A stretch of 41,964 nucleotides of DNA from the NCBI GenBank assembly GCA_002438625.1, contig DJPS01000015.1, positions 56,401 through 98,364 on the forward strand, given 5' to 3'. Within the stretch, counting starts at the first letter, position 1, and each line of letters begins with the position of its first letter. The notes below the pieces were generated by a model that was not told the DNA's origin, ran no database searches, and saw only the letters and a program-made list of their open reading frames with translations. Source of the DNA: Christensenella sp. UBA6406. Lineage in GTDB: Bacteria > Bacillota > Clostridia > Christensenellales > UBA1242. The position numbers and the translations under genes were made by a program. This document shows positions 7,026-14,727 of the stretch, in pieces.

Positions 7026-7499
7026 ATGGCTAAAATGAATATTAAAACTGGTGATAATGTTTTAGTTATCTCTGGTTCAAGTGAAGATAAAGGTAAAATA
7101 TCTGTAGTTTCTGCTACTTCTCCAAAGACTAATAAAGTTTTAGTTGAAGGTGTAAACATTCAAACTAAGCATTCTAAGGCTAGAAGGGCTAATGAGAAGA
7201 GCGAAATAGTTAGAAAAGAAGGTTATATTGATGCTTCTAATGTAATGGTGGTATGTCCATCTTGCAATAAGGCAACAAGAGTAGCAAGAGAAATTGTTGA
7301 TGGCAATAGTGTGCGTAAGTGCAAGAAGTGTGGAGCAGTTTTAGATACTGAAAGCAAGAAATTTGTTAAAGGTGCTAAGAATGCTAAGGCTAAATCTACT
7401 GCATCAGCAAAGAAGGCAAAGACGCCTGCAAAGAGCAATGTGAAGAAAGTGGATGCTAAATCTAGCACAAAACAAACTAAATCACAAGGCGATAAATAA
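7026..7499 (+). CDS. rplX: Large ribosomal subunit protein L24, zinc-ribbon form with basic tail
   Basis: L24 is an assembly initiator that binds the 5' region of 23S rRNA. The KOW core lies in residues 5-40 and the KHSKARRANE loop follows. A CPSC...CKKC pair (Cys77, Cys80, Cys99, Cys102) looks like a zinc ribbon, as in many Clostridia L24 proteins. The 157 residues exceed the usual 100-110 because residues about 113-157 form a Lys/Ala/Ser/Thr-rich tail of low complexity, likely disordered and rRNA-binding. The frame and neighbours are normal, so it is not a frameshift. Confidence 0.96.
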   Translation: MAKMNIKTGDNVLVISGSSEDKGKISVVSATSPKTNKVLVEGVNIQTKHSKARRANEKSEIVRKEGYIDASNVMVVCPSCNKATRVAREIVDGNSVRKCKKCGAVLDTESKKFVKGAKNAKAKSTASAKKAKTPAKSNVKKVDAKSSTKQTKSQGDK

Positions 7500-7516
7500 T
7501 TAGGAGGTAAACTAAA

Positions 7517-8089
7517 TTGAGTAAAAAAGAAGTAGTCGCAGAAAGCGAAAAAAGCAGATTGCAAGTACATTACGCAAATGAAGTTGTACCTGCTATGTTA
7601 AAGGAACAAGGATATAAAAATATCAATCAAGTTCCAAAGATTGAAAAGATAGTTCTAAATATGGGACTAGGTCAAGAAAAAGGAAATTCAAAAAGTTTCA
7701 ATATGGCAGTAGAAGAATTAGGGCTTATTGCTGGTCAAAAGCCACTTGTTACAACTGCTAAAAAGTCGGTTGCAAACTTTAAGATTAAAGAAGGCGATAA
7801 GATTGGTGCTAAGGTAACTTTAAGAGGTAAAGCAATGTATGATTTCTTAGATAGATTGATTTGCGTTGCACTTCCTCGTGTTAGAGATTTTAGAGGAATT
7901 TCAAAGAAGTCATTTGATGGTAAGGGTAACTATGCTCTTGGAATCAAGGAACAAATCATTTTCCCTGAAATTGCTTACGAAAAAGTTGAAAGAGTAAGAG
8001 GTTTTGATGTTATTATTGTAACAACAGCAAAAACTGACGCAGAGGCATTATCTATGCTTACAAAAATGGGATTACCTTTTAAGGGTTAA
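7517..8089 (+). CDS. rplE: Large ribosomal subunit protein L5 (TTG start)
   Basis: L5 binds 5S rRNA and contacts P-site tRNA. The core is typical: VPKIEKIVLNMGLG, QKPLVTTAKKSVANFKIKEG, and RDFRGISKKSFDGKGNY. I place the start at a TTG at 7517 because TAGGAGG (7501-7507) is correctly spaced. The first in-frame ATG lies inside the conserved VVPAMLKEQGY and would remove part of the fold. The result is 190 residues, about ten longer than usual at the N-terminus. Confidence 0.95.
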   Translation: MSKKEVVAESEKSRLQVHYANEVVPAMLKEQGYKNINQVPKIEKIVLNMGLGQEKGNSKSFNMAVEELGLIAGQKPLVTTAKKSVANFKIKEGDKIGAKVTLRGKAMYDFLDRLICVALPRVRDFRGISKKSFDGKGNYALGIKEQIIFPEIAYEKVERVRGFDVIIVTTAKTDAEALSMLTKMGLPFKG

Positions 8090-8101
8090 GGAGAGATAAT
8101 T

Positions 8102-8287
8102 ATGGCAAGAAAAGCGATAAAAGAGAAACATAAAAAAGTTCAAAAGTTTAAGACACGTGAATATACTCGTTGCAGTATTTGTGGTAGACCACACGCAGTG
8201 CTTAAAAAATATGGTATCTGCCGTATTTGTTTCAGAGAACTAGCATACAAAGGTGAAATCCCTGGCGTTAAAAAGGCTAGTTGGTAA
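8102..8287 (+). CDS. rpsN: Small ribosomal subunit protein S14, zinc-binding type
   Basis: S14 type Z of 61 residues, as in most Gram-positive bacteria. Four zinc-ligand cysteines lie at residues 24, 27, 40 and 43 (CSIC...CRIC), and the C-terminus GEIPGVKKASW is canonical. This supports a Bacillota-like source, since Proteobacteria carry the longer Cys-free form here. Ribosome binding site AAGGAGAG. It is followed by rpsH after 11 bases. Confidence 0.97.
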   Translation: MARKAIKEKHKKVQKFKTREYTRCSICGRPHAVLKKYGICRICFRELAYKGEIPGVKKASW

Positions 8288-8298
8288 GGAGGCGAAAA

Positions 8299-8697
8299 AT
8301 GGTTTTAACAGATACAATTGCTGATATGTTGACTCGTATCAGAAATATTCTTATGATTAAGGGTGAAACGGTTGAGATTCCTGCAAGTAAAGAGAAGAAA
8401 GCAATAGCTGAAATCTTACTTAATGAAGGATATATCAAATCATTTGAAGAAGTGGAAGAAGGTAACCACAAAGTTATCAAAATTGCACTAAAATACGGAC
8501 CTAATGGCGAAAAAGTTATTCAAGGTTTAAAGAGAATTTCTAAGCCAGGTTTAAGGGTTTATGTAAATGCTGATAAACTTCCAAAAGTTATCAATGGTCT
8601 TGGTATTGCGATTGTTTCAACTAACAAGGGAATTATAACAGATAAAAAGGCAAGAGAACTAAACGTTGGTGGCGAAGTTCTATGCTATGTTTGGTAA
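8299..8697 (+). CDS. rpsH: Small ribosomal subunit protein S8
   Basis: S8 binds the central domain of 16S rRNA; in E. coli it represses the spc operon. The 132 residues start at ATG 8299, which follows TAAGGAGG at 8285-8292. A longer open frame from 8281 would overlap the ribosome binding site and is rejected. Motifs are TDTIADMLTRIRN at the N-terminus, and KRISKPGLRVY and STNKGIITDKKARE in the C-terminal half. Confidence 0.97.
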   Translation: MVLTDTIADMLTRIRNILMIKGETVEIPASKEKKAIAEILLNEGYIKSFEEVEEGNHKVIKIALKYGPNGEKVIQGLKRISKPGLRVYVNADKLPKVINGLGIAIVSTNKGIITDKKARELNVGGEVLCYVW

Positions 8698-8709
8698 GGA
8701 GAGTGAAAG

Positions 8710-9249
8710 ATGTCAAGAATAGGAAGAATGCCTATTGCATTACCTGCTGGTGTAACGGCTGAGATTGATGCAAATAAGGTTACTGTAAAAGGTCCAAAGG
8801 GAACTTTAACTCGTGAAATTAATCCAAGCATTTCTATGAAATTGGAAAACAATGAAATCGTGCTAACAAGAGCAAACGATGAAAACGAAGTAAAGGCAAT
8901 GCACGGGCTTTATAGAGCATTAATTGCTAATATGGTTGAAGGTGTAACAAATGGCTTTACAAAGAGTTTGATTTTCAATGGTGTAGGTTACAAACTTTCT
9001 AAAACTGGAAATAAGGTTGTTATGAACCTTGGCTTGTCTCACAGCGTAACAGTTGAAGAAGTTGAAGGTATAACACTTGAAGTTGTTGGAAACAATGAAG
9101 TTAAAGTATCAGGTATTGATAAAGAATTAGTTGGTCAAGTGGCTGCTAAGATTAGAGATTTAAGAAAAGTTGAGCCTTACCACGCATATGGTATAAGGTA
9201 TAGTGATGAAGTAGTTATCCGTAAGGTTAGCAAAACAGGTAAGAAATAA
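8710..9249 (+). CDS. rplF: Large ribosomal subunit protein L6
   Basis: L6 sits near the sarcin-ricin loop and the factor-binding site. The 179 residues show the duplicated fold, with MSRIGRMPIALPAGV at the start, VKGPKGTLTREI, and the C-terminal KEPYHAYGIRYSDE-type motif (VEPYHAYGIRYSDEVV). Ribosome binding site AAGGAGAG. Regular operon position. Confidence 0.97.
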   Translation: MSRIGRMPIALPAGVTAEIDANKVTVKGPKGTLTREINPSISMKLENNEIVLTRANDENEVKAMHGLYRALIANMVEGVTNGFTKSLIFNGVGYKLSKTGNKVVMNLGLSHSVTVEEVEGITLEVVGNNEVKVSGIDKELVGQVAAKIRDLRKVEPYHAYGIRYSDEVVIRKVSKTGKK

Positions 9250-9265
9250 TTAAGGAGTAACAGAT

Positions 9266-9634
9266 ATGGTAAGTAAAGAAGATAAAAAACAAAAAAGAAA
9301 CATTCGCCGTTTGCGTGTTAGAAGCAAAGTATCTGGCACTTCTGAAAGACCAAGATTAAGTGTATTTAGAAGTTTAAAGCACATTTCTGTACAAGTGATT
9401 AACGATGAAGAAGGCGTTACACTTGTTAGTGCTAACACTATGGAAAAGGCACTTGAAAAAGCACTTGCTGGAAAAACTAAGCAAGAAAAGGCTTATATAA
9501 TTGGTGAGGAAATTGCAAAGAGAGCGAAAGAGAAGGGCATTAGCAAAGTTGCATTTGACAGAGCGGGATACCTTTACACTGGAGCGATTGCAAAGATTGC
9601 CGAAGGTGCAAGAAATGCAGGCTTGGAATTTTAA
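9266..9634 (+). CDS. rplR: Large ribosomal subunit protein L18
   Basis: L18 binds 5S rRNA with L5. The 122 residues match the family: a basic N-terminus (KKQKRNIRRLRVRSKVSGT), SERPRLSVFRSLKHISVQVI, and the C-terminal DRAGYLYTGAIAKIAEGAR. Ribosome binding site AAGGAG. It lies between rplF and rpsE as expected. Confidence 0.97.
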   Translation: MVSKEDKKQKRNIRRLRVRSKVSGTSERPRLSVFRSLKHISVQVINDEEGVTLVSANTMEKALEKALAGKTKQEKAYIIGEEIAKRAKEKGISKVAFDRAGYLYTGAIAKIAEGARNAGLEF

Positions 9635-9645
9635 GGGAGGAAAGA

Positions 9646-10158
9646 ATGACTAAAAAAGAAGATAGAAAGCCACGCGTAGAAGTTAGTGATGGTTTTGATA
9701 AAAAATTAGTTGAAGTAAGACGCGTAGTTAAAGTTGTTAAAGGTGGTAGAACTTTAAGATTTAGTGCATTAGTTGTTGTTGGTAACAAAAATGGTCAAGT
9801 CGGCTATGGAATTGGAAAGGCAGCAGAAGTTTCAGTTGCTGTTGAGAAAGCAACCCAAAGTGCTAAGAGAAATCTTATCAATGTGCCTATTGTCAATGGT
9901 ACAATTCCTCACGAAGTTATTGGAAAGTATAGTTCAACTAGCATTATTATGCTTCCTTCTAAACAAGGTACAGGTATAATCGCTGGTGGTGTTGCACGTG
10001 CTGTTTTAGAATTATCTGGTATTAAAGATATTACTGCTAAAAATCACGGTTCTACTAACAAAATTAATGGCGTTAAGGCTACAATTCAAGGTCTACTTTC
10101 TTTAAGAACTAAGGAACAAATTGCCGAACTTAGAGGAAAATCAGTAGAAGAAATTTAA
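9646..10158 (+). CDS. rpsE: Small ribosomal subunit protein S5
   Basis: S5 acts in translational accuracy and lines the mRNA entry site. The 170 residues contain the double-stranded RNA-binding fold (VVKVVKGGRTLRFSALVVVG) and the loop associated with spectinomycin binding, then the C-terminal GGVARAVLELSGIKDITAK. The ATG follows GGGAGG. After it a 52-base gap precedes rpmD, the first visible loosening in the operon, with no clear promoter in it. Confidence 0.97.
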   Translation: MTKKEDRKPRVEVSDGFDKKLVEVRRVVKVVKGGRTLRFSALVVVGNKNGQVGYGIGKAAEVSVAVEKATQSAKRNLINVPIVNGTIPHEVIGKYSSTSIIMLPSKQGTGIIAGGVARAVLELSGIKDITAKNHGSTNKINGVKATIQGLLSLRTKEQIAELRGKSVEEI

Positions 10159-10210
10159 CTAGAAATAATTTAAATTTGGCTATTTATAATTAGTGTTGAA
10201 GGAGGTTAAA

Positions 10211-10399
10211 ATGGCTGATAAAAAGATTAAAGTAACTTATGTTAAAAGTGCAATAGGTTACGATAAAAAGCAAAGAGCAATCTTAGAAGCTCTTGGTCTT
10301 AAAAAATTAAATTCTAGCAATATTTTACCTGATAATGAGGCAACTCGTGGAAGTATTTTCAAGGTAAAACATTTGGTTAGAGTAGAAGAAGTTAAGTAG
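10211..10399 (+). CDS. rpmD: Large ribosomal subunit protein L30
   Basis: L30 is a small rRNA-binding protein found in most but not all bacteria. The 62 residues start at ATG 10211 behind GGAGGT (10201-10206). A start further upstream would place the ribosome binding site inside the gene. The core KVTYVKSAIGYDKKQRAILEAL and the HLVRVEE end match the family. Confidence 0.95.
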   Translation: MADKKIKVTYVKSAIGYDKKQRAILEALGLKKLNSSNILPDNEATRGSIFKVKHLVRVEEVK

Positions 10400-10411
10400 G
10401 AGGAGAGAATA

Positions 10412-10855
10412 ATGAATATAAACAGTTTGTCTCCGATGGAAGGTTCTAGAACTAAATCTATTCGTAAGGGTAGAGGTACAGCAAGTGGTCTAGGAAAGAC
10501 TAGTGGTAGAGGACAAAAAGGTCAAAATTCAAGAACTGGCGGTGGCGTTAGAGTTGGTTTTGAAGGCGGTCAAATGCCATTGTACAGAAGACTACCTAAG
10601 CGTGGATTTACCAATATATTTAAAAAAGAATATTCTATTGTGAATGTTGGCGATTTAAACTTTGTTGAAGATGGAACAACCGTTGATGAAGTAATGCTAT
10701 TTGAGAACAGAGTTATTGGTAAAATGGGCAAAGATGGGCTTAAAGTTCTAGGTAATGGTGAAATTACTAAAAACATTACTATTAAGTGTGCTAAAATTAC
10801 TGAATCTGCCAAGGAGAAGATTGAAAAAATTGGTGGAAAAGTTGAGGTGCTATAA
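10412..10855 (+). CDS. rplO: Large ribosomal subunit protein L15
   Basis: L15 is a late assembly protein with a long basic N-terminal extension that enters 23S rRNA. The 147 residues begin with NINSLSPMEGSRTKSIRKGR and carry GLGKTSGRGQKGQNSRTGGG, QMPLYRRLPKRGFTN, and a C-terminal GGKVEVL. The stop overlaps the secY start by one base, giving coupled translation. Confidence 0.97.
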   Translation: MNINSLSPMEGSRTKSIRKGRGTASGLGKTSGRGQKGQNSRTGGGVRVGFEGGQMPLYRRLPKRGFTNIFKKEYSIVNVGDLNFVEDGTTVDEVMLFENRVIGKMGKDGLKVLGNGEITKNITIKCAKITESAKEKIEKIGGKVEVL

Positions 10856-12150
10856 TGTTTAGAACCTTAATAAACGCATTTAAAGATAAGGACGTTAGGA
10901 AAAAGTTGATTATTACTTTTTCTTTAATGCTATTATTTATAATTGGTACGTGGATACCTACACCTGGTATAGATATATCAGTGTTTAAAAATGGAATAAA
11001 TGATAACATCATTTTAGGACTATTGAGTAGTGTAAGTGGTGGAGCATTAAGTAAGGGAGCAATTCTTGCACTTGGTGTATCTCCATACATTTTCGCTAGT
11101 ATTATTGTTAAAACTGCATCAATGGCTTTCCCTAGTTTGAAAAAACTTATGCAAGAAGGCGGAGAAGATGCAAGAAGAAAGATTAATTTCTATACAAGAG
11201 TTGTTGCATTAGTTTTTGCTGTGGCTTATGCTGTTGGTATCATTATGGCATTTAGTGGTTCAATAGAAGCAATGCTATTTGAAAGCAAGGTGTGGACAAG
11301 TGTTTTGGTTGCAATTATCCTTATTGCTGGTGCAATGTTCACTGTGTGGATTGGTGAGAAGATGACTGATAAAGGCGTTGGTAACGGTTTATCATTACTT
11401 GTATTTATTGGTATTTTGTCATCAATAGCAACTGCATTATTAGATACTGTTTTATCAGTGTTTAGTTCAACTGAAAATTTAGATGAATTATGGAATATTT
11501 TAATTCTATTAGTTGCGGTTGTTATAGTATTTGCGTTAATTGTTTTTGTAGATTTAGCAAGAAGGAAAATTCCTGTAACATATGCAAAACAAATTAGAGG
11601 AAGAAGAATGATGGGTGGAGCATCAACAGACTTAGATTTAAGGCTTAATGCTGGTGGTGTAATGCCAATAATTTATGCTACATCTATTCTAGCTTTCCCG
11701 CAAATTTTACTTCAAACTTTCTGGCCAAACTCTGATGCTTTTGTTTGGTATAGCACATATTTAGGTATGGGTACATGGGCATTCATTGTTGTTTTGGCAT
11801 TATTAATTTTAGCATTTTCATTTTTCTGGTCAGCGGTTGTATTCCAACCTGAGGAAGTTGCGAGAGCAATTCAAGAAAGGGGTGGAATGGTAAACAACAG
11901 AAGACCTGGTAAGGATACGGCTGAATATTTAAGGAAAGTAAACAATAGATTAGTCCTATTTGGTGCAATCTATTTGACTATTGTTTATTTAATTCCATCA
12001 ATTATTTTCAAGGCAATAGATAGCGGAAGTTCACTTGTAAGTTCATTTACAGGAATTGGAATGTTGATTATTGTTTCAGTTGCATTGGAATTTAATAAGC
12101 AATTAGAAGAACAAATGATTGTTAGAAATTATAAAGGTTTCTTAAAGTAA
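10855..12150 (+). CDS. secY: Preprotein translocase channel subunit SecY
   Basis: SecY forms the membrane channel through which SecA pushes exported proteins. The 431 residues contain about ten hydrophobic segments. Typical motifs are GTWIPTPGID after the first membrane segment, GVSPYIFASIIVK, and the cytoplasmic loop QIRGRRMMGG that contacts SecA or the ribosome. The C-terminal tail EEQMIVRNYKGFLK is normal. The gene overlaps rplO by one base and is followed by an inverted repeat and a 333-base spacer, so the upstream operon probably ends here at least in part. Confidence 0.97.
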   Translation: MFRTLINAFKDKDVRKKLIITFSLMLLFIIGTWIPTPGIDISVFKNGINDNIILGLLSSVSGGALSKGAILALGVSPYIFASIIVKTASMAFPSLKKLMQEGGEDARRKINFYTRVVALVFAVAYAVGIIMAFSGSIEAMLFESKVWTSVLVAIILIAGAMFTVWIGEKMTDKGVGNGLSLLVFIGILSSIATALLDTVLSVFSSTENLDELWNILILLVAVVIVFALIVFVDLARRKIPVTYAKQIRGRRMMGGASTDLDLRLNAGGVMPIIYATSILAFPQILLQTFWPNSDAFVWYSTYLGMGTWAFIVVLALLILAFSFFWSAVVFQPEEVARAIQERGGMVNNRRPGKDTAEYLRKVNNRLVLFGAIYLTIVYLIPSIIFKAIDSGSSLVSSFTGIGMLIIVSVALEFNKQLEEQMIVRNYKGFLK

Positions 12151-12483
12151 GATTTAATTAGTTTACTTTAAGAAAGTAAAGATTTAATTTTTTAATAAAA
12201 TAAATAAAAATCAATTTGCACTGAGTTTAAGTTTTAACAAAATTGGTGCATAATTGGTTAAATATAAAATGGCTTTTGGGTTATTTTGTATTGAATGTGC
12301 GTTTATTAAAATAAACGATTATGTCCCAATTAATGTGTATTATTAAATTATGTAATTTATCCGCTAAAAATGTGGAAAATTATATAATTTCAATTATATG
12401 CGAAAATAAAATTATTCTATATATTTAAATTTATTATTCAACTTTTGAATGGCGATTTAAGATATTTAGAGTTTAGAGGTTTT
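12151..12483. other. Spacer between secY and adk
   Basis: This 333-base A+T-rich gap, in a place where secY and adk usually touch, has no gene. It holds the hairpin at 12162-12180 and a perfect 18-base palindrome at 12300-12317 (CGTTTATTAAAATAAACG). A TATAAT-like box lies at 12383-12388 without a convincing -35. A promoter for adk-map is likely but not well placed by eye. Confidence 0.5.
12162..12193 (+). terminator. Possible weak terminator after secY
   Basis: TTTACTTT (12162-12169) pairs exactly with AAAGTAAA (12173-12180) around a three-base loop. A T6 stretch at 12188-12193 follows after seven bases. The stem is A/T-only except for one G-C pair, so termination is likely partial. Confidence 0.45.
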
Positions 12484-13110
12484 ATGAAATTAATTTTAAT
12501 CGGTGGACCTGCGTGCGGTAAGGGTGTTCAAGCAAAGATGATTTGTGAAAAATACGGACTTATGCACATATCAACAGGTGATTTACTACGGGATAAAATA
12601 AAGCAAAACGATGCTTTAAGTGAGAAGTTAAAAGAAGTTATAACGCAAGGAAATTTGGTAAGTGATGAAATTATTTTCAAGTTGCTTTGTGATAAGTTAT
12701 CAAATTGCAATAAGAATGGTTATTTACTGGATGGTTTTCCTAGAACATCTAATCAAGCAGTCTTGTTTAGTGGGGTGGCGAAACCTGATGCGGTTATACT
12801 TTTGGAAACCGATTATAATATTGCACTTTCACGGGTGCTTTCAAGGCGAGTTTGCTTAAATTGTAAGGCCTCATTAAAGGTAGATGAACTTAAAGGAAAG
12901 CATTGTCCTTATTGTTCTGGTTCTGTTGGGACTAGACTTGATGACAATGAAGAAGTGTTTAAGAAACGCTACGAAATATATAAGATGCAATCTGCACCTT
13001 TAATTAAGTACTATGATGAAATGGGTGTTTTGGTAAGAATTCAAAACAACAGAAGCATAGGTGAAACATTTAATGAAATAGATAAACATTTATCAAAATT
13101 GAAGGTATAA
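12484..13110 (+). CDS. adk: Adenylate kinase (zinc-lid type)
   Basis: Interconverts ATP + AMP and 2 ADP in the cytoplasm. The 208 residues start at ATG 12484 behind AGAGGT; a TTG-initiated extension from 12445 is not family-like. The P-loop is GGPACGKGVQA (residues 7-17) with Lys13; the usual Thr after GKG is Val15. Other motifs are STGDLLR (30-36), LDGFPRT (82-88), and the lid with four cysteines (124, 127, 141, 144) in a CLNC...CPYC pattern, as in Gram-positive enzymes. It is followed by map five bases later. Confidence 0.95.
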   Translation: MKLILIGGPACGKGVQAKMICEKYGLMHISTGDLLRDKIKQNDALSEKLKEVITQGNLVSDEIIFKLLCDKLSNCNKNGYLLDGFPRTSNQAVLFSGVAKPDAVILLETDYNIALSRVLSRRVCLNCKASLKVDELKGKHCPYCSGSVGTRLDDNEEVFKKRYEIYKMQSAPLIKYYDEMGVLVRIQNNRSIGETFNEIDKHLSKLKV

Positions 13111-13115
13111 AATAT

Positions 13116-13883
13116 ATGATTGGTCAAAAGAATGAAAAACAGATAGAACTAATGCGTAAAGCAGGTTTTATTGTCGGTAAGACATTAACGCTTATGAGAG
13201 ATAGCGTTAGGGTTGGAATAACAACCAAGGAATTGGATAAAATTGCATTTGATTTTATTGTGTCGCAAGGTGCAACGCCATCATTTCTAAATTATGAAGG
13301 CTTTCCTGCATCAATTTGTACATCAGTGAATAGTGTGGTTGTGCATGGCATTCCAAATGATTATGCGTTAAAAGATGGCGATATAATTGGTGTGGATGTT
13401 GGTGCTTGCTACAAGGGTTATCATGGTGATGCGGCAAGGACATTTATGATTGGGAATGTGGATGCTAAAACTCAGCAATTAGTTAAGGAAACAAAGAGAT
13501 GTTTCTTTAAGGGGATTGAGGGGTTAAGACCTGGCGATAGGATAGGTAAGATATCTAATGCGGTTGAAACTCATGCAAAGAAGTTTGGATACGGAATTGT
13601 TAGAGAGTTAGTTGGGCACGGTGTTGGTCAAGAATTGCACGAGGATCCACAAATTCCAAATTATGGCAGTGCTAACAGTGGGGAATTTATTCCTGTTAAT
13701 TGCACGCTTGCTATTGAGCCTATGATAAATATGGGTAAGGCGAGAATATTTTTAAAGAACGACAACTGGACGATTGTTACTGCTGATGGAAAGCCATCTG
13801 CACATTATGAGAACACAATTTTGGTAACAAAAGATGGTGTTGAAATATTGACTTTAATGGATGGAGAAGAGATTGATGACTAA
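13116..13883 (+). CDS. map: Methionine aminopeptidase, type I
   Basis: Removes the initiator Met from nascent proteins. The 255 residues carry the pita-bread fold motifs: substrate His78 (VVHGIP), metal ligands Asp94 (GVDVGA) and Asp105 (YHGDAARTF), His168 (GHGVGQELHEDP), Glu201 (AIEPMI) and Glu232 (HYENTILVT). There is no N-terminal zinc or SH3 extension, so it is the short type Ia form. The end overlaps the following KOW gene by eight bases. Confidence 0.96.
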   Translation: MIGQKNEKQIELMRKAGFIVGKTLTLMRDSVRVGITTKELDKIAFDFIVSQGATPSFLNYEGFPASICTSVNSVVVHGIPNDYALKDGDIIGVDVGACYKGYHGDAARTFMIGNVDAKTQQLVKETKRCFFKGIEGLRPGDRIGKISNAVETHAKKFGYGIVRELVGHGVGQELHEDPQIPNYGSANSGEFIPVNCTLAIEPMINMGKARIFLKNDNWTIVTADGKPSAHYENTILVTKDGVEILTLMDGEEIDD

Positions 13884-14139
13884 TAATGCTACAATAGGCA
13901 GTTTAGTAAAAGCAACAGCGGGGCGAGATGCGGATAAGTTCTTTATAATTATAGGAATAATTGACAGTGATTATGTGTTAATTGCTGATGGTAAAAACCG
14001 CAGTGTTAAAAAGCCAAAAAAGAAAAAAATTAAGCATTTAAAAATGCAAAATATTGCTTTTGAAAATATTGCATCACTTGTTGAAACTAAAAAACTTTTA
14101 GATGCTGATGTTAGAAAGGCAATAAAAACAATTTTGTAA
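13876..14139 (+). CDS. KOW-domain RNA-binding protein (L14e/YbzG-like)
   Basis: An 87-residue protein related to the small KOW-domain proteins found between map and infA in many Bacillota; these resemble archaeal/eukaryotic L14e. The N-terminal barrel contains GSLVKATAGRDADKFFIIIG and DYVLIADGK, followed by a very basic stretch (KKPKKKKIKHLK) that would bind RNA. I start at ATG 13876, spaced seven bases from GGAGAA inside map, rather than the ATG at 13861. Its biochemical role is not established in the family, as far as I know. Confidence 0.85.
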   Translation: MTNNATIGSLVKATAGRDADKFFIIIGIIDSDYVLIADGKNRSVKKPKKKKIKHLKMQNIAFENIASLVETKKLLDADVRKAIKTIL

Positions 14140-14157
14140 GTAAAGTTGGGGGTGTTT

Positions 14158-14379
14158 ATGCCAAAGGGAGATTTTATAGAAATGGAAGGTGAGGTGGTTG
14201 AAGTGTTGCGTAATGCTACATTTAAAGTTAAACTACCAAACGACCATATTATAACAACTTATCTTTCAGGAAAGGTTAGGAAGAGTTTAATCAAAATCTT
14301 AAATGGAGATATTGTTAGAGTAGAAATTAGCCCATACGACTTAACAAAAGGTCGTATAACATATAGATTAAAACGATAG
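14158..14379 (+). CDS. infA: Translation initiation factor IF-1
   Basis: IF-1 blocks the A site and assists IF-2 and IF-3 during initiation. The OB-fold protein has 73 residues with the family pattern EMEGEVVEVLRNATFKVKL, HIITTYLSGKVRKS, and GDIVRVEISPYDLTKGRI. The start ATG 14158 follows a G-rich site (14148-14153); the open frame from TTG 14146 is rejected because it contains that site. It is followed by a 231-base spacer with its own promoter before rpmJ. Confidence 0.96.
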   Translation: MPKGDFIEMEGEVVEVLRNATFKVKLPNDHIITTYLSGKVRKSLIKILNGDIVRVEISPYDLTKGRITYRLKR

Positions 14380-14405
14380 AAAAATAAAATTTTTATCAAA
14401 TACTA

Positions 14406-14434
14406 TTGAAATATTCTAAATAAAATGATATAAT
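14406..14434 (+). promoter_or_regulatory. Promoter upstream of rpmJ
   Basis: TTGAAA (14406-14411), 17 bases, then TATAAT (14429-14434) with TGA just before it (extended -10). Transcription would give a leader of about 170 bases to rpmJ. That leader contains a TTGCAA-AGAT-TTGCAA hairpin (14566-14581). The alpha-operon genes can therefore be made separately from the S10-spc genes. Confidence 0.8.
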
Positions 14435-14610
14435 AGATATGTTAATCATTTTGCATGTGCTAATTTATTAATAAAAAATTAATTTTGGTGTGATGCTTTG
14501 TGGTTATGAGAATATTTTAAGTCATTTTGTCGAGAATGAATAGTTTAAAATCAAAAATTTAAGTCTTGCAAAGATTTGCAACGATTTTCATTTTGAAAAA
14601 GGAGAGAGAT

Positions 14611-14727
14611 ATGGTAGTTAGTGCATCTGTTAAGAAAAGATGTAAAGATTGCAAAATCATCAAGAGAAATGGAAAAGTGATGGTTATTTGCAAGTCAGAT
14701 AAGAGTCATAAGCAAGTTCAAGGCTAA
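14611..14727 (+). CDS. rpmJ: Large ribosomal subunit protein L36
   Basis: A 38-residue protein, easily missed because of its size. The ATG follows AAGGAGAGAG. The sequence has SVKKRCKDCKIIKRNGKVMV and ends HKQVQG, matching L36. Zinc ligands are Cys11, Cys14, Cys27 and His33. The Cys-His spacing is one residue longer than in the common CENPKH form, giving 38 instead of 37 residues. It is the zinc (C+) paralogue. Confidence 0.95.
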   Translation: MVVSASVKKRCKDCKIIKRNGKVMVICKSDKSHKQVQG

